The notes beneath the pieces were generated by a model that did no database searches, was not told the DNA's origin, and saw only the letters and a list, made by a program, of their open reading frames with translations. Source: an uncultured Salinimicrobium sp. (GTDB taxonomy: Bacteria > Bacteroidota > Bacteroidia > Flavobacteriales > Flavobacteriaceae). Taken from it: a DNA stretch of 9,487 bases. The stretch spans positions 1-9,487 of the forward strand of contig CAMPJY010000108.1 in assembly GCA_946887025.1 (NCBI GenBank). The letters run 5' to 3'. Below, piece by piece: positions 1 through 6,811 of this stretch (position 1 is the first letter of the stretch; every line of letters starts with the position of its first letter). The translations under genes were made by a program, and so were the position numbers.

Positions 1-20
1 TTCATTCTTTGTAAAAACAT
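1..20 (-). CDS. Start of a minus-strand gene cut by the window edge (possibly bamD)
   Basis: Only the first six or seven codons are inside the window. They read M-F-L-Q-R-M and then run off the left end. Two in-frame ATGs are available, at 20-18 and 5-3. The first is favoured because it sits 4 nt after a TAnnTTTG box, the same geometry as two other genes here. The product cannot be recognised from so few residues. From memory of flavobacterial gene order, dapA is commonly followed in the same direction by bamD, the outer-membrane assembly lipoprotein. BamD is therefore the best guess, but it rests on context alone. Confidence 0.35.
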
Positions 21-24
21 CTGG

Positions 25-32
25 CAAAAATA
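25..32 (-). promoter_or_regulatory. TAnnTTTG (-7) promoter box of the left-edge gene
   Basis: The minus strand reads TATTTTTG, an exact match to the Bacteroidota -7 consensus TAnnTTTG. It is followed by four bases (CCAG) and an ATG. No clear TTG element is visible at the expected -33 distance, so the call rests on the -7 box and its position. Transcription from it would begin close to the ATG at 20, giving a very short or absent leader. Confidence 0.45.
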
Positions 33-51
33 CTCTTTTCTGCCTTATTAT

Positions 52-93
52 AAAAACTTTAGTTTTTCGGCTGTCAGGTTAATGAAACAGCCG
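52..93 (-). terminator. Candidate terminator downstream of dapA: two stacked inverted repeats
   Basis: About 30 bases after the dapA stop, the minus strand has a 7-bp GC-rich stem (CGGCTGT/ACAGCCG, plus-strand 68-74 and 87-93) with a 12-nt loop. It is followed by a second, A/T-only palindrome (AAAAACT/AGTTTTT, plus-strand 52-58 and 61-67), so in the dapA direction the first hairpin is followed by A5 and then T5. The T-run is separated from the GC stem, so this is not a textbook intrinsic terminator. The position between dapA and a gene with its own promoter fits a transcript end. Confidence 0.45.
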
Positions 94-122
94 CCTTCTT
101 TGTGGTGCAAGGGGTCCTTTGG

Positions 123-998
123 TTAAAATGCATCGACAAAATCTTCTATTTCGCCTGTCAATTTTTCAGAGGCCTTTACCAGGGGCAATCTAAGAACATT
201 CTGACAGATATTCCTCTTTTTCAGTAAGGCTTTTATTCCCGCAGGATTTCCTTCTGAGAATATCATGTCTATGGAAGGAGCTATTTTATAATGCAGGTCA
301 TAGGCCTGATCCACTTTCCTTTCCAGTCCCAGTTGTACCATTTGTGATAATTCCGAAGGAAAACCCTGGGCAATTACTGAAATCACGCCATGTCCCCCTG
401 CCAGTACCATAGGAAGAGTGATCATATCATCGCCTGAAATGATCAGGAAACCTTCGGGCACAAGGGCCTTCAGCTTCATGGCTTGTACAATATCCCCCGC
501 GGCTTCTTTTATTCCGATGATGTTCTTGAAATCCTCAGCAATTCGTTTTACGGTGGCAGGTAAAATATTGGAAGAGGTGCGCCCCGGCACGTTGTAAAGT
601 ATAATGGGTTTAGGAGAAACCCTTGCCAGAGCTTTATAATGCTGGTAGATCCCCTCCTGGGTGGGTTTGTTGTAATAAGGAGACACAGAAAGGACTGCAT
701 CAAAAGCCGAGAGGTCTGTGGACTGCAACTCGTCTACCAGCGCTGCCGTATTGTTTCCTCCAATTCCCAGGACCAGAGGGAGTCTTCCCTTGTTGGCTTC
801 TACTATGGTTTTCACCACCAGCTGCTTTTCTTTTTTGTTCAGCGTCGCACTCTCCCCTGTGGTACCCAACACCACCAGGTAGTCAATATTGTTGTCAATC
901 TGGTATTTCACCAAATTCTTAAGGCTCTCCACATCTACGGATTGGTCCTCCTTAAAAGGTGTAACCAAAGCCACCCCCGTACCCACAAACTTGTTCAT
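123..998 (-). CDS. dapA: 4-hydroxy-tetrahydrodipicolinate synthase
   Basis: DapA condenses L-aspartate-4-semialdehyde with pyruvate to form 4-hydroxy-tetrahydrodipicolinate, the first committed step of the diaminopimelate/lysine branch. It is cytoplasmic and usually tetrameric. The 291-residue protein is a full-length TIM barrel of the family's normal size. Visible signatures are GTTGES at 45-50 (carboxylate-binding Thr pair), YYNKP at 108-112, YNVPGRT at 135-141 with the catalytic Tyr135 and substrate-binding Arg140, and the Schiff-base Lys164 in [15 protein letters not shown] is at 201-207 and NP at 251-252. The Arg in PGRT argues for DapA rather than N-acetylneuraminate lyase. The ATG start forms TGATG with the stop of the upstream DUF6913 gene, a 1-nt overlap that suggests translational coupling. 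No catalytic residue appears to be missing. Confidence 0.97.
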   Translation of the reverse strand: MNKFVGTGVALVTPFKEDQSVDVESLKNLVKYQIDNNIDYLVVLGTTGESATLNKKEKQLVVKTIVEANKGRLPLVLGIGGNNTAALVDELQSTDLSAFDAVLSVSPYYNKPTQEGIYQHYKALARVSPKPIILYNVPGRTSSNILPATVKRIAEDFKNIIGIKEAAGDIVQAMKLKALVPEGFLIISGDDMITLPMVLAGGHGVISVIAQGFPSELSQMVQLGLERKVDQAYDLHYKIAPSIDMIFSEGNPAGIKALLKKRNICQNVLRLPLVKASEKLTGEIEDFVDAF

Positions 999-1513
999 CA
1001 GGATTTATATTTTAAAATTCTCAAATATTTTTCTACTTCTTGAATAAAAACATCCGCTTCTTCATAACGGGAAAAAATCTCCAGATCATATATACCTGCT
1101 GCATTTTCTACTCTCCCTATTTTCAGATCGGCCTTTGAATTCCGGATCAAAAATTCCAGGTCCCTACCGTTATTCCTGGAAAATGAAATAATGATATTAT
1201 GCCTGCGACCAAAGAATTCCCTAAGCTGTTGTTTCCTGATTTTCCCTGTCCAGCTCACATCGGATATCGAAAAATTCAAACCCTCAGACCCCTCGTTCCT
1301 TGACTTTTCACAGGTGATAATTGAAAAGTCAGTTTCGGAGAGCCCATTAATAGCTCCTAATTCCAAAAACTTATTACAAAGGTCTGCATCCCTGGAATCA
1401 AGAACCACAGTAATATTTTTCACTTCCTCGGGACCGACCGTAAGTTCGGGAACCTCTGTTTCGGGACGAAAATACCTGCCCGCCAGTTTAAACTTTAACT
1501 CTGAAAAAATCAC
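998..1513 (-). CDS. DUF6913 family protein of unknown function
   Basis: A cytoplasmic-looking protein of about 171 residues with no signal peptide. The C-terminal half carries the features I associate with DUF6913, a family I know from Flavobacteriia: a WTGKI block (88-92 from the GTG), a stretch of alternating hydrophobics ending in SKADLKIGR (126-134), YDLEI (142-146) and a KYLRIL tail. No catalytic motif is recognisable, and the function is unknown. I chose the GTG at 1513-1511. It lies 4 nt after an exact TAnnTTTG box, and the product then begins [14 protein letters not shown], which fits the usual N-terminus of the family. A TTG at 1543-1541 would add ten residues (MCFVNTYFWP), but those codons overlap the promoter box. 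The gene ends in a 1-nt overlap with dapA, so the two are very likely cotranscribed. Confidence 0.8.
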   Translation of the reverse strand: MIFSELKFKLAGRYFRPETEVPELTVGPEEVKNITVVLDSRDADLCNKFLELGAINGLSETDFSIITCEKSRNEGSEGLNFSISDVSWTGKIRKQQLREFFGRRHNIIISFSRNNGRDLEFLIRNSKADLKIGRVENAAGIYDLEIFSRYEEADVFIQEVEKYLRILKYKS

Positions 1514-1517
1514 CGGC

Positions 1518-1525
1518 CAAAAGTA
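1518..1525 (-). promoter_or_regulatory. TAnnTTTG (-7) box of the DUF6913-dapA unit
   Basis: The minus strand reads TACTTTTG, an exact TAnnTTTG match, followed by GCCG and the GTG at 1513. A second match, TACCTTTG, lies at 1541-1548. No well-spaced -33 TTG is certain; a TTG inside the second box is about 15 nt upstream, slightly too close. The position supports a separate transcription start for DUF6913-dapA and the GTG start choice. Confidence 0.45.
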
Positions 1526-1581
1526 GGTATTTACAAAACACAAAGGTATTGACGGGCTGGTTTTTTCAAAGAGATTTTTCC

Positions 1582-2268
1582 TCAGAAATACTTAAGTCTC
1601 CCGGTCCGTCGTCGCTTTAAACCAAATTCAACAAAACTGTAGTAAGCCAGAACATGGAAGAAGGGATAGAAAAAATTTACACTGACATCTTCCAAAATGA
1701 GAATTTTGAAAAAAAGGGAGACTTCAGAAACCAAAAAGGAAGACGAGGCAACCATGAACCAAAGGGAAGCCATATGAGATTTCAATATGTAGATCGTAAA
1801 GCTCCCGCCCATCAGGATCATCAGAAAAAACAGATAGCTGTAGGCTGCCCATTTTTTAAAGCTGTTATCCTCGGGGACTCCGTCGCTTAAGGTAATGAAT
1901 AGGAAAGCCAGAAATCCATACATGATCAGAAAGGAAAGGATTTCCACGGGATGTACCTTCGATTTTTGGTAACCCGTTATCATGCACAGTAACAGAATAA
2001 TTATTGCCAGAACGAAACAGCTCCAGATATACCCGAGATATTTTTCGAGATCATAGATCAGGAACACATCCCTTATGTACAGGAGTGACAATACGACTAC
2101 CACGGGTACAAAGATCTTTTGCGCCATGATCCTGTAGTACAGAAGGAGGACGGGGACAAGAATTAAATTGGAGGAAATCAGGAGCGGCCTGTTCTCAAAT
2201 GCAGAACCTATGACAAATAGTATCCCCAACCCAATGAACAAGATCAAAAGAAGTCTTTTTGTTTTCAA
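1582..2268 (-). CDS. Polytopic membrane protein, distantly YhhN/lysoplasmalogenase-like
   Basis: A 228-residue protein made almost entirely of hydrophobic helices. I count about eight membrane segments, near 5-22, 29-46, 52-71, 78-99, 108-128, 140-161, 167-188 and 198-216, with a basic C-terminal tail (GLKRRRTGRLKYF). Size, helix count and some positions recall the YhhN family (TMEM86-type lysoplasmalogenases): RPLL before helix 2, an Asp in RDVFL after helix 3 (family GDxxL), FLVSEVSLF in helix 7 (family SDxxL) and a Tyr-rich last helix. The expected GD and SD signatures are altered, so lysoplasmalogenase activity is doubtful. The start is a TTG at 2268-2266; no ATG lies between it and the in-frame stop upstream at 2299-2301. 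The next gene downstream has its own promoter box, so the two may not form an operon. Confidence 0.75.
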   Translation of the reverse strand: MKTKRLLLILFIGLGILFVIGSAFENRPLLISSNLILVPVLLLYYRIMAQKIFVPVVVVLSLLYIRDVFLIYDLEKYLGYIWSCFVLAIIILLLCMITGYQKSKVHPVEILSFLIMYGFLAFLFITLSDGVPEDNSFKKWAAYSYLFFLMILMGGSFTIYILKSHMASLWFMVASSSFLVSEVSLFFKILILEDVSVNFFYPFFHVLAYYSFVEFGLKRRRTGRLKYF

Positions 2269-2352
2269 ATTCCCGTTTAATAAGTTCAGGCTCAGGGGTC
2301 AATTTCCCTAGTTCATAAACTTAAGAAAAATTTCAGAATTAAAAATTGGAAT

Positions 2353-2360
2353 TATTTTTG
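2353..2360 (+). promoter_or_regulatory. Second TAnnTTTG box in the divergent spacer
   Basis: TATTTTTG occurs here as well as at 2418-2425, both on the plus strand upstream of the split 5'-nucleotidase. The local sequence is very A/T-rich, so a chance match is plausible. No -33 element is evident. Confidence 0.2.
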
Positions 2361-2417
2361 CCGGAAAAACTCCACAACAAACCTCAGCCAGACTCCGGTA
2401 CTGGAAGAATAAAATCC

Positions 2418-2425
2418 TATTTTTG
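2418..2425 (+). promoter_or_regulatory. TAnnTTTG (-7) box of the split 5'-nucleotidase operon
   Basis: TATTTTTG matches the Bacteroidota -7 consensus exactly and ends 20 nt before the ATG at 2446, leaving room for a short leader. No convincing -33 TTG is seen. The 177-bp spacer (2269-2445) between divergent genes holds no other clear element. Confidence 0.45.
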
Positions 2426-2445
2426 CAGTCAAACCTTTCATATTA

Positions 2446-3198
2446 ATGAAGCGAATCTTTGTCATCCTGCTCCTTCCATTCCTGCTCTTTTCCTGTAAAA
2501 ATCAGGAACTCGGGATAAAAAAAGTAGAGGGGCACCAAATAACAGTCTCCGATTCCATTCCCGAGGACACACGAATTGAGGAATTCATAGCTCCCTACAG
2601 AGCCCACATTGCAAAAGAAATGGATTCTATCCTGGCTTATGCTCCAAGAGACCTGGACAAGAAGGAAGGGGATCTAAACACTGCAATTGGAAACATGATG
2701 GCCGACGCGGTAATGGAACTCGCGGATCCGGTTTTTCAAAAACGTACAGGGAATTCCATTGATGTAGTGCTGCTCAATTTTGGCGGCATTCGTTCGACAA
2801 TCAACAAAGGTGATATTACCACCCGCACCGCCTACCAGATCATGCCTTTCGAAAACGAGGTGATCGTTGCAGAAATGAAGGGAGAGGCCCTTCTGGAAAT
2901 GATCGATTACCTTATTGAAGCCAACACTGCGCATCCCATTTCAGGTCTGGAACTATGGATAAATGACAAGGGAGAAATAAAAAAAGCGTTTGTTAAGGGA
3001 GCCCCCATTGATAAGAACAAGATCTATTATGTAGCCACCAATGATTACCTTTTTCAGGGTGGGGATAATATGAGCTTCTTTTCCGCTGCCCTTGATTCCC
3101 AATATCTGGATTACAAGATAAGGAACCTGTTGATTGACTACTTCAGAAAAAATGATACAATTGCCCCTGAAATTGACCAAAGGTTTACAAGAAAATGA
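2446..3198 (+). CDS. 5'-nucleotidase C-terminal (substrate-binding) domain lipoprotein
   Basis: This 250-residue protein corresponds to the C-terminal domain of UshA-type 5'-nucleotidases, which binds the nucleoside and positions it for the metal-containing N-domain. A short hydrophobic signal peptide ends in the lipobox LLFSC with Cys17 as the predicted lipidation site. Residues after the Cys (KNQE) do not match the acidic surface-export signals known in flavobacteria, so I infer a periplasm-facing lipoprotein. Family signatures include NFGGIRSTINKGDIT at 111-125, MPFENEVIV at 133-141 (Phe135 aligns with a base-stacking position), and TNDYLFQGGDNMSFF at 198-212. The metallophosphatase half is absent here and is encoded by the next gene, whose ATG overlaps this stop as ATGA. 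The two products probably work together, which is inference. Confidence 0.88.
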   Translation: MKRIFVILLLPFLLFSCKNQELGIKKVEGHQITVSDSIPEDTRIEEFIAPYRAHIAKEMDSILAYAPRDLDKKEGDLNTAIGNMMADAVMELADPVFQKRTGNSIDVVLLNFGGIRSTINKGDITTRTAYQIMPFENEVIVAEMKGEALLEMIDYLIEANTAHPISGLELWINDKGEIKKAFVKGAPIDKNKIYYVATNDYLFQGGDNMSFFSAALDSQYLDYKIRNLLIDYFRKNDTIAPEIDQRFTRK

Positions 3199-4106
3199 AA
3201 AGAAGGACCTTCATAAAACAAACCGCAGCCGCAGGTGCTCTGGTTTCCATAGGCAGCACGGGCCTTATGTCTTTTTCTGAAAAGAAAAAGAAGCAGATCA
3301 CCATCCTCCACACCAATGATGTGCATTCGCATATCGATCCCTTCCCCGTTGATGATGCCAATTACCCAAATCTGGGTGGGATAGCCCGAAGATATACTTT
3401 GGTTGAATCCATAAGGAAGGAAAATCCCAACACTCTTCTCCTGGACGCAGGGGACATCTTCCAGGGAACGCCGTACTTCAATTTTTACGGAGGAGAGCTG
3501 GAATTCAAACTGATGAGCAAACTCAAATATGACGCTGCCACGATTGGGAACCACGATTTTGACAATGGGATCGACGGATTGTTTGCCCAACTACCTCATG
3601 CCGAATTTGATTTTCTTTCTGCCAATTACGATTTCTCCAACACCGTGCTGGATGGGCACACCAGACCTTATAAAGTCTTCACCAGGGACGGGATCAGGAT
3701 CGGGATTTTTGGGCTGGGCATAGAGCTGGAAGGCCTGGTGGGAAAGAAATTATACAAGGAAACCCTATATCTGGATCCTGTTGGCGTTGCTCAGGATGTA
3801 GTTGCTAAACTCAGGCATGAAGAAAAATGTGACCTGGTTATTTGTTTATCTCACCTTGGCTATGACTATAAGGGGGACCGGATCAGCGATACCAGGCTGG
3901 CTGCCCTTACTAAAGGCATAGATCTTATTATTGGGGGGCACACCCATACCTTCTTACCCAAACCCACAATTGCAAAAAACAGCGAAGGCAAAAACCTGTT
4001 GATCAACCAGGTTGGCTGGGCAGGGATCAACCTGGGAAGGATTGATTTCTTTCTGGATGAGCAGAAGAATATAGAGGCCTCAGGAACCAGTATTATTGTC
4101 GGATAG
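3195..4106 (+). CDS. Tat-exported metallophosphatase, N-terminal domain of 5'-nucleotidase/UDP-sugar hydrolase
   Basis: This 303-residue protein is the dinuclear-metal catalytic domain of UshA/5'-nucleotidase enzymes, which hydrolyse nucleotides or UDP-sugars outside the cytoplasm. The N-terminus KRRTFIK followed by a hydrophobic stretch (about 11-28) is a twin-arginine signal; no lipobox is seen. Metal and catalytic motifs are intact: NDVHSH at 41-46 (Asp42, His44), DAGD at 84-87, GNHDFDNG at 118-125 (Asn119, His120), SHLGYD at 219-224 (His220) and GGHTHTF at 247-253 (His249, His251). It stops after the catalytic domain, without the C-terminal substrate domain found in full UshA proteins. 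That domain is the preceding gene, overlapping by 4 nt. It converges on ligA with only 26 bp between the two coding ends. Confidence 0.93.
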   Translation: MKRRTFIKQTAAAGALVSIGSTGLMSFSEKKKKQITILHTNDVHSHIDPFPVDDANYPNLGGIARRYTLVESIRKENPNTLLLDAGDIFQGTPYFNFYGGELEFKLMSKLKYDAATIGNHDFDNGIDGLFAQLPHAEFDFLSANYDFSNTVLDGHTRPYKVFTRDGIRIGIFGLGIELEGLVGKKLYKETLYLDPVGVAQDVVAKLRHEEKCDLVICLSHLGYDYKGDRISDTRLAALTKGIDLIIGGHTHTFLPKPTIAKNSEGKNLLINQVGWAGINLGRIDFFLDEQKNIEASGTSIIVG

Positions 4107-4132
4107 CTCCGTTTGCGATATCTGAATAATAA

Positions 4133-6127
4133 TTACTGGACCATTTCAAGGAACTCATCCTCTGTAATTATCCTCACTCCCAGACTTTCGGCCTTAGCCA
4201 GTTTGCTGGGCCCCATGTTCTCGCCTGCCACCACATAGCTTGTCTTGGCTGAAATGGAACTGGAAACCTTTCCCCCATTATCTTCAATCAGCTTCTTGAG
4301 CTCGTTTCGTGAAACTTTTGCAAACACCCCCGAAACCACAAAGGTGTTGCCGCTCAGTTTATCCGTCTGGCCGGCCAGTTTATCGGCGGAGATCTGTAGC
4401 TGGACCCCATATTTTTTTAGGCGCTCGACTATTTCCCTGTTCTCAGAAGATTTAAAAAATTCCACCACACTCATGGCGATTCGGGCCCCTATCTCATCCA
4501 CCGCCTCCAGTTCAGCTTCTGAGGCGTTCACAATGGAATCTATACTTTTAAAATGCCTTGCCAGTTTTTTGGCCACCGTCTCCCCCACATAACGGATTCC
4601 CAGTGCGAACAGCACCCTTTCAAAAGGAATTTCCTTTGACTTTTCAATGCCCTGGATGATATTGTCCGCCGACTTTTCAGCCATTCTTTCCAAAGGCAGG
4701 ATCTGCTCCTTTTTCAGTTCATACAGGTCGGCGTAATTATTCACCAGCCCATTATTCACGAAAAGAGTCACCGTTTCTCCCCCCAGACCTTCAATATCCA
4801 TGGCTTTCCTGGAAATATAGTGCTGGATACGTCCGATGATCTGAGGCGGACATCCATTGTAATTCGGACAATAGTGCTGTGCCTCCCCTTCATTTCGTAC
4901 CAGAGGAGAATCACATTCGGGACAGTTGGTGATGTATTCAGTAGGATTGGAATCAGGATTTCGCTTGGTAAAATCCACCCCTATGATCTTTGGAATAATC
5001 TCCCCTCCTTTTTCCACATAAACCTCATCCCCTTCCCTGATATCGAGTTTCTCTATCTGATCTGCATTATGAAGCGAGGCCCTTTTTACTACTGTTCCCC
5101 CTAAAAGCACGGGTTTCAAATTAGCAACAGGGGTAATGGCTCCCGTTCTGCCGACCTGGTAGGTTATCTTCTTCAGAAGGGTAGAAACCTGTTCGGTCTT
5201 AAATTTATATGCAATGGCCCATCTGGGAGCCTTGGCGGTATTCCCCAGCTCCTCCTGCTGGTGCAGGCTATTCACCTTAACCACCACCCCATCTGTTTCA
5301 TAAGGCATGTCATGCCGATGCAGATCCCAGTAATTGACGAAATCCAGCACCTCCTCGATATTTTTTGCAAGCCTTGCTTCGGGAGGAACCTTAAATCCCC
5401 ATTTTCGCGCCTTCTCCAGACTTTCATACTGAGTCTTGATATTCAGACCACTGCCCACCAGCCCGTAGACCAGACAGTCCAGGGGACGCCTTGCCACTTC
5501 CCCACTGTCCTGCAGTTTTAAACTTCCGGAAGCCGTATTTCTCGGATTTGCGTATGGTTCCTCCCCAGCTTCCACCCGGGCAGCATTAAGGTGGGCAAAA
5601 CCTTCGAAGGGCAATACGATCTCCCCACGAATCTCAAACTTCTGAGGATATTCACCCTTAAGTTTTAAGGGTACTGAACGGATGGTCCTCACATTGTTGG
5701 TGACGTCATCGCCCTGAAAACCATCTCCCCGGGTGACTGCTTTTACAAAGACCCCCTTTTCATAAGTGAGACTAATGGAGGCGCCGTCGTATTTTAGTTC
5801 GCAGGTATAATTCACTTCCCCATCCACCTGTTTCTTTATACGCTTCTCCCAGTCCTCAAGATCTTCTTTAGAATAGGAGTTAGCCAGGGAATACATTCTG
5901 TGTTCGTGAACTACGGTGGCAAAGGTTTTTGTCACCGCACCCCCAACCCGCAACGTTGGCGAATTGGGATCGTGAAACTCAGGATGCTTTTCTTCCAAAG
6001 CCTGCAGCTCCTCAAGCTTTTTGTCGAAATCATAATCCGATATCTCAGGCTTGTCCAGCACATAATAATTGTGATTATGACGGTGTAGTTCCTCCCGGAG
6101 CTGTTTTATCTTTTTTTCAGTATTCAT
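4133..6127 (-). CDS. ligA: NAD+-dependent DNA ligase
   Basis: LigA seals single-strand nicks during replication and repair, using NAD+ as adenylate donor. The 664-residue protein is full length with all expected parts: Ia domain with HNHNYYVLDKPEISDYDFD (17-35), adenylation domain with catalytic Lys112 in LKYDG, TRGDG at 132-136, the nucleotide-binding ETDGVVVKV near 277-285 and the AYKF motif at 306-309. These are followed by an OB fold, a four-Cys zinc site (Cys402, Cys405, Cys420, Cys426), helix-hairpin-helix repeats (about 500-560) and a BRCT domain from about 588 to the end. The ATG overlaps the stop of the upstream VOC gene by 4 nt (ATGA), so it appears to be translated as the last gene of a prmC-VOC-ligA unit. 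No residue of the active site looks altered. Confidence 0.98.
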   Translation of the reverse strand: MNTEKKIKQLREELHRHNHNYYVLDKPEISDYDFDKKLEELQALEEKHPEFHDPNSPTLRVGGAVTKTFATVVHEHRMYSLANSYSKEDLEDWEKRIKKQVDGEVNYTCELKYDGASISLTYEKGVFVKAVTRGDGFQGDDVTNNVRTIRSVPLKLKGEYPQKFEIRGEIVLPFEGFAHLNAARVEAGEEPYANPRNTASGSLKLQDSGEVARRPLDCLVYGLVGSGLNIKTQYESLEKARKWGFKVPPEARLAKNIEEVLDFVNYWDLHRHDMPYETDGVVVKVNSLHQQEELGNTAKAPRWAIAYKFKTEQVSTLLKKITYQVGRTGAITPVANLKPVLLGGTVVKRASLHNADQIEKLDIREGDEVYVEKGGEIIPKIIGVDFTKRNPDSNPTEYITNCPECDSPLVRNEGEAQHYCPNYNGCPPQIIGRIQHYISRKAMDIEGLGGETVTLFVNNGLVNNYADLYELKKEQILPLERMAEKSADNIIQGIEKSKEIPFERVLFALGIRYVGETVAKKLARHFKSIDSIVNASEAELEAVDEIGARIAMSVVEFFKSSENREIVERLKKYGVQLQISADKLAGQTDKLSGNTFVVSGVFAKVSRNELKKLIEDNGGKVSSSISAKTSYVVAGENMGPSKLAKAESLGVRIITEDEFLEMVQ

Positions 6128-6789
6128 AGAAGTTCCAGTCTTTCATTATTGTAGGACAGCGCCGAAATTCGGCCATTCCTATTGATATTAATTTCAAAAG
6201 GGGAAGCATAGGCCATATCCTCAGCAGGAAACCATTTTTTCTTCTCTTTATTGATGATAATGAAAAGGCCCTCGTCATCGCCGGTGGCACAAAATACTTC
6301 ATAAACTCCAGTATACTTTTTTAATCCGAATTCCCTGTTCAGAAAATCAAAATTCCGCTGCACCTCAGAGGTGGCAAGGCCAATCTCACTAATTCCTTTT
6401 ATGGAGTCCGGGGCAAACTTTTCCTCTTCCCCGGGATAGCAGTGTCTCCGGGAAATAAACTCCAGTATGTTCTCGTCGGCATCGTAAAAGTAAACAGAAC
6501 GGGCGTTCCAGGCGGGAAAGTCCACGATCTCCTTCCCATCATCCGTAAGTATCCCTACCCTTTCCTTAAGCCAAGACAGGGCCTGCTCTTCCTTGTTGGC
6601 TTCAATATGAAAGGCAATATGATAAGGCGTTGCTTTATCCCTTTTCAGAAATTCAAGAACGGAAAACCCCAGCTTTACCTCAAAAGAATCCGCATTGGTC
6701 TGCAGCACCTCAAGCTCCATGACCTGCCGGTAAAATTGGAGCTGCTGCTCCAGATTCGAAGTGTATATTTTGAGTTTTGCTATCCTCAT
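6124..6789 (-). CDS. Two-module VOC (glyoxalase/dioxygenase-fold) protein
   Basis: A 221-residue cytoplasmic protein of the vicinal oxygen chelate superfamily. The first module (about 1-113) shows the usual elements: a strand/helix start IYTSNLEQQLQFY, HIAFHI at 57-62 with candidate metal histidines, and VYFYDADENILEFI at 99-112 with a Glu at the end of the last strand. A second, more divergent module begins near ISEIGLATSEVQRNFDFLN (133-151) and seems to lack obvious metal ligands. Members include glyoxalases, fosfomycin and bleomycin resistance proteins and dioxygenases; nothing here fixes the substrate. The gene lies 22 bp after prmC and overlaps ligA by 4 nt, so the three are probably one operon, although no functional link to DNA ligation is known to me. 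Confidence 0.85.
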   Translation of the reverse strand: MRIAKLKIYTSNLEQQLQFYRQVMELEVLQTNADSFEVKLGFSVLEFLKRDKATPYHIAFHIEANKEEQALSWLKERVGILTDDGKEIVDFPAWNARSVYFYDADENILEFISRRHCYPGEEEKFAPDSIKGISEIGLATSEVQRNFDFLNREFGLKKYTGVYEVFCATGDDEGLFIIINKEKKKWFPAEDMAYASPFEININRNGRISALSYNNERLELL

Positions 6790-6811
6790 TTACTTACAGC
6801 CATTCCAAAGT

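Noticed and set aside
639..1043. Plus-strand reading frame opposite dapA
   Set aside because: It lies fully across dapA and the end of the DUF6913 gene, and its translation has no recognisable domain.
3138..3590. Minus-strand 150-codon frame opposite the 5'-nucleotidase pair
   Set aside because: It is opposite two strongly supported genes and shows no domain features or promoter box.
2446..4106. Split 5'-nucleotidase as the result of a frameshift in one gene
   Set aside because: The domain order is reversed relative to the single-chain enzyme, each half has its own signal peptide, and the genes join through a normal ATGA overlap. A frameshift cannot produce this.
4091..4132. Bidirectional terminator between the metallophosphatase and ligA
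   Set aside because: Only a 4-bp CGGA/TCCG stem and a loose TATTATT/AATAATA pairing with a long loop are present; too weak to call.
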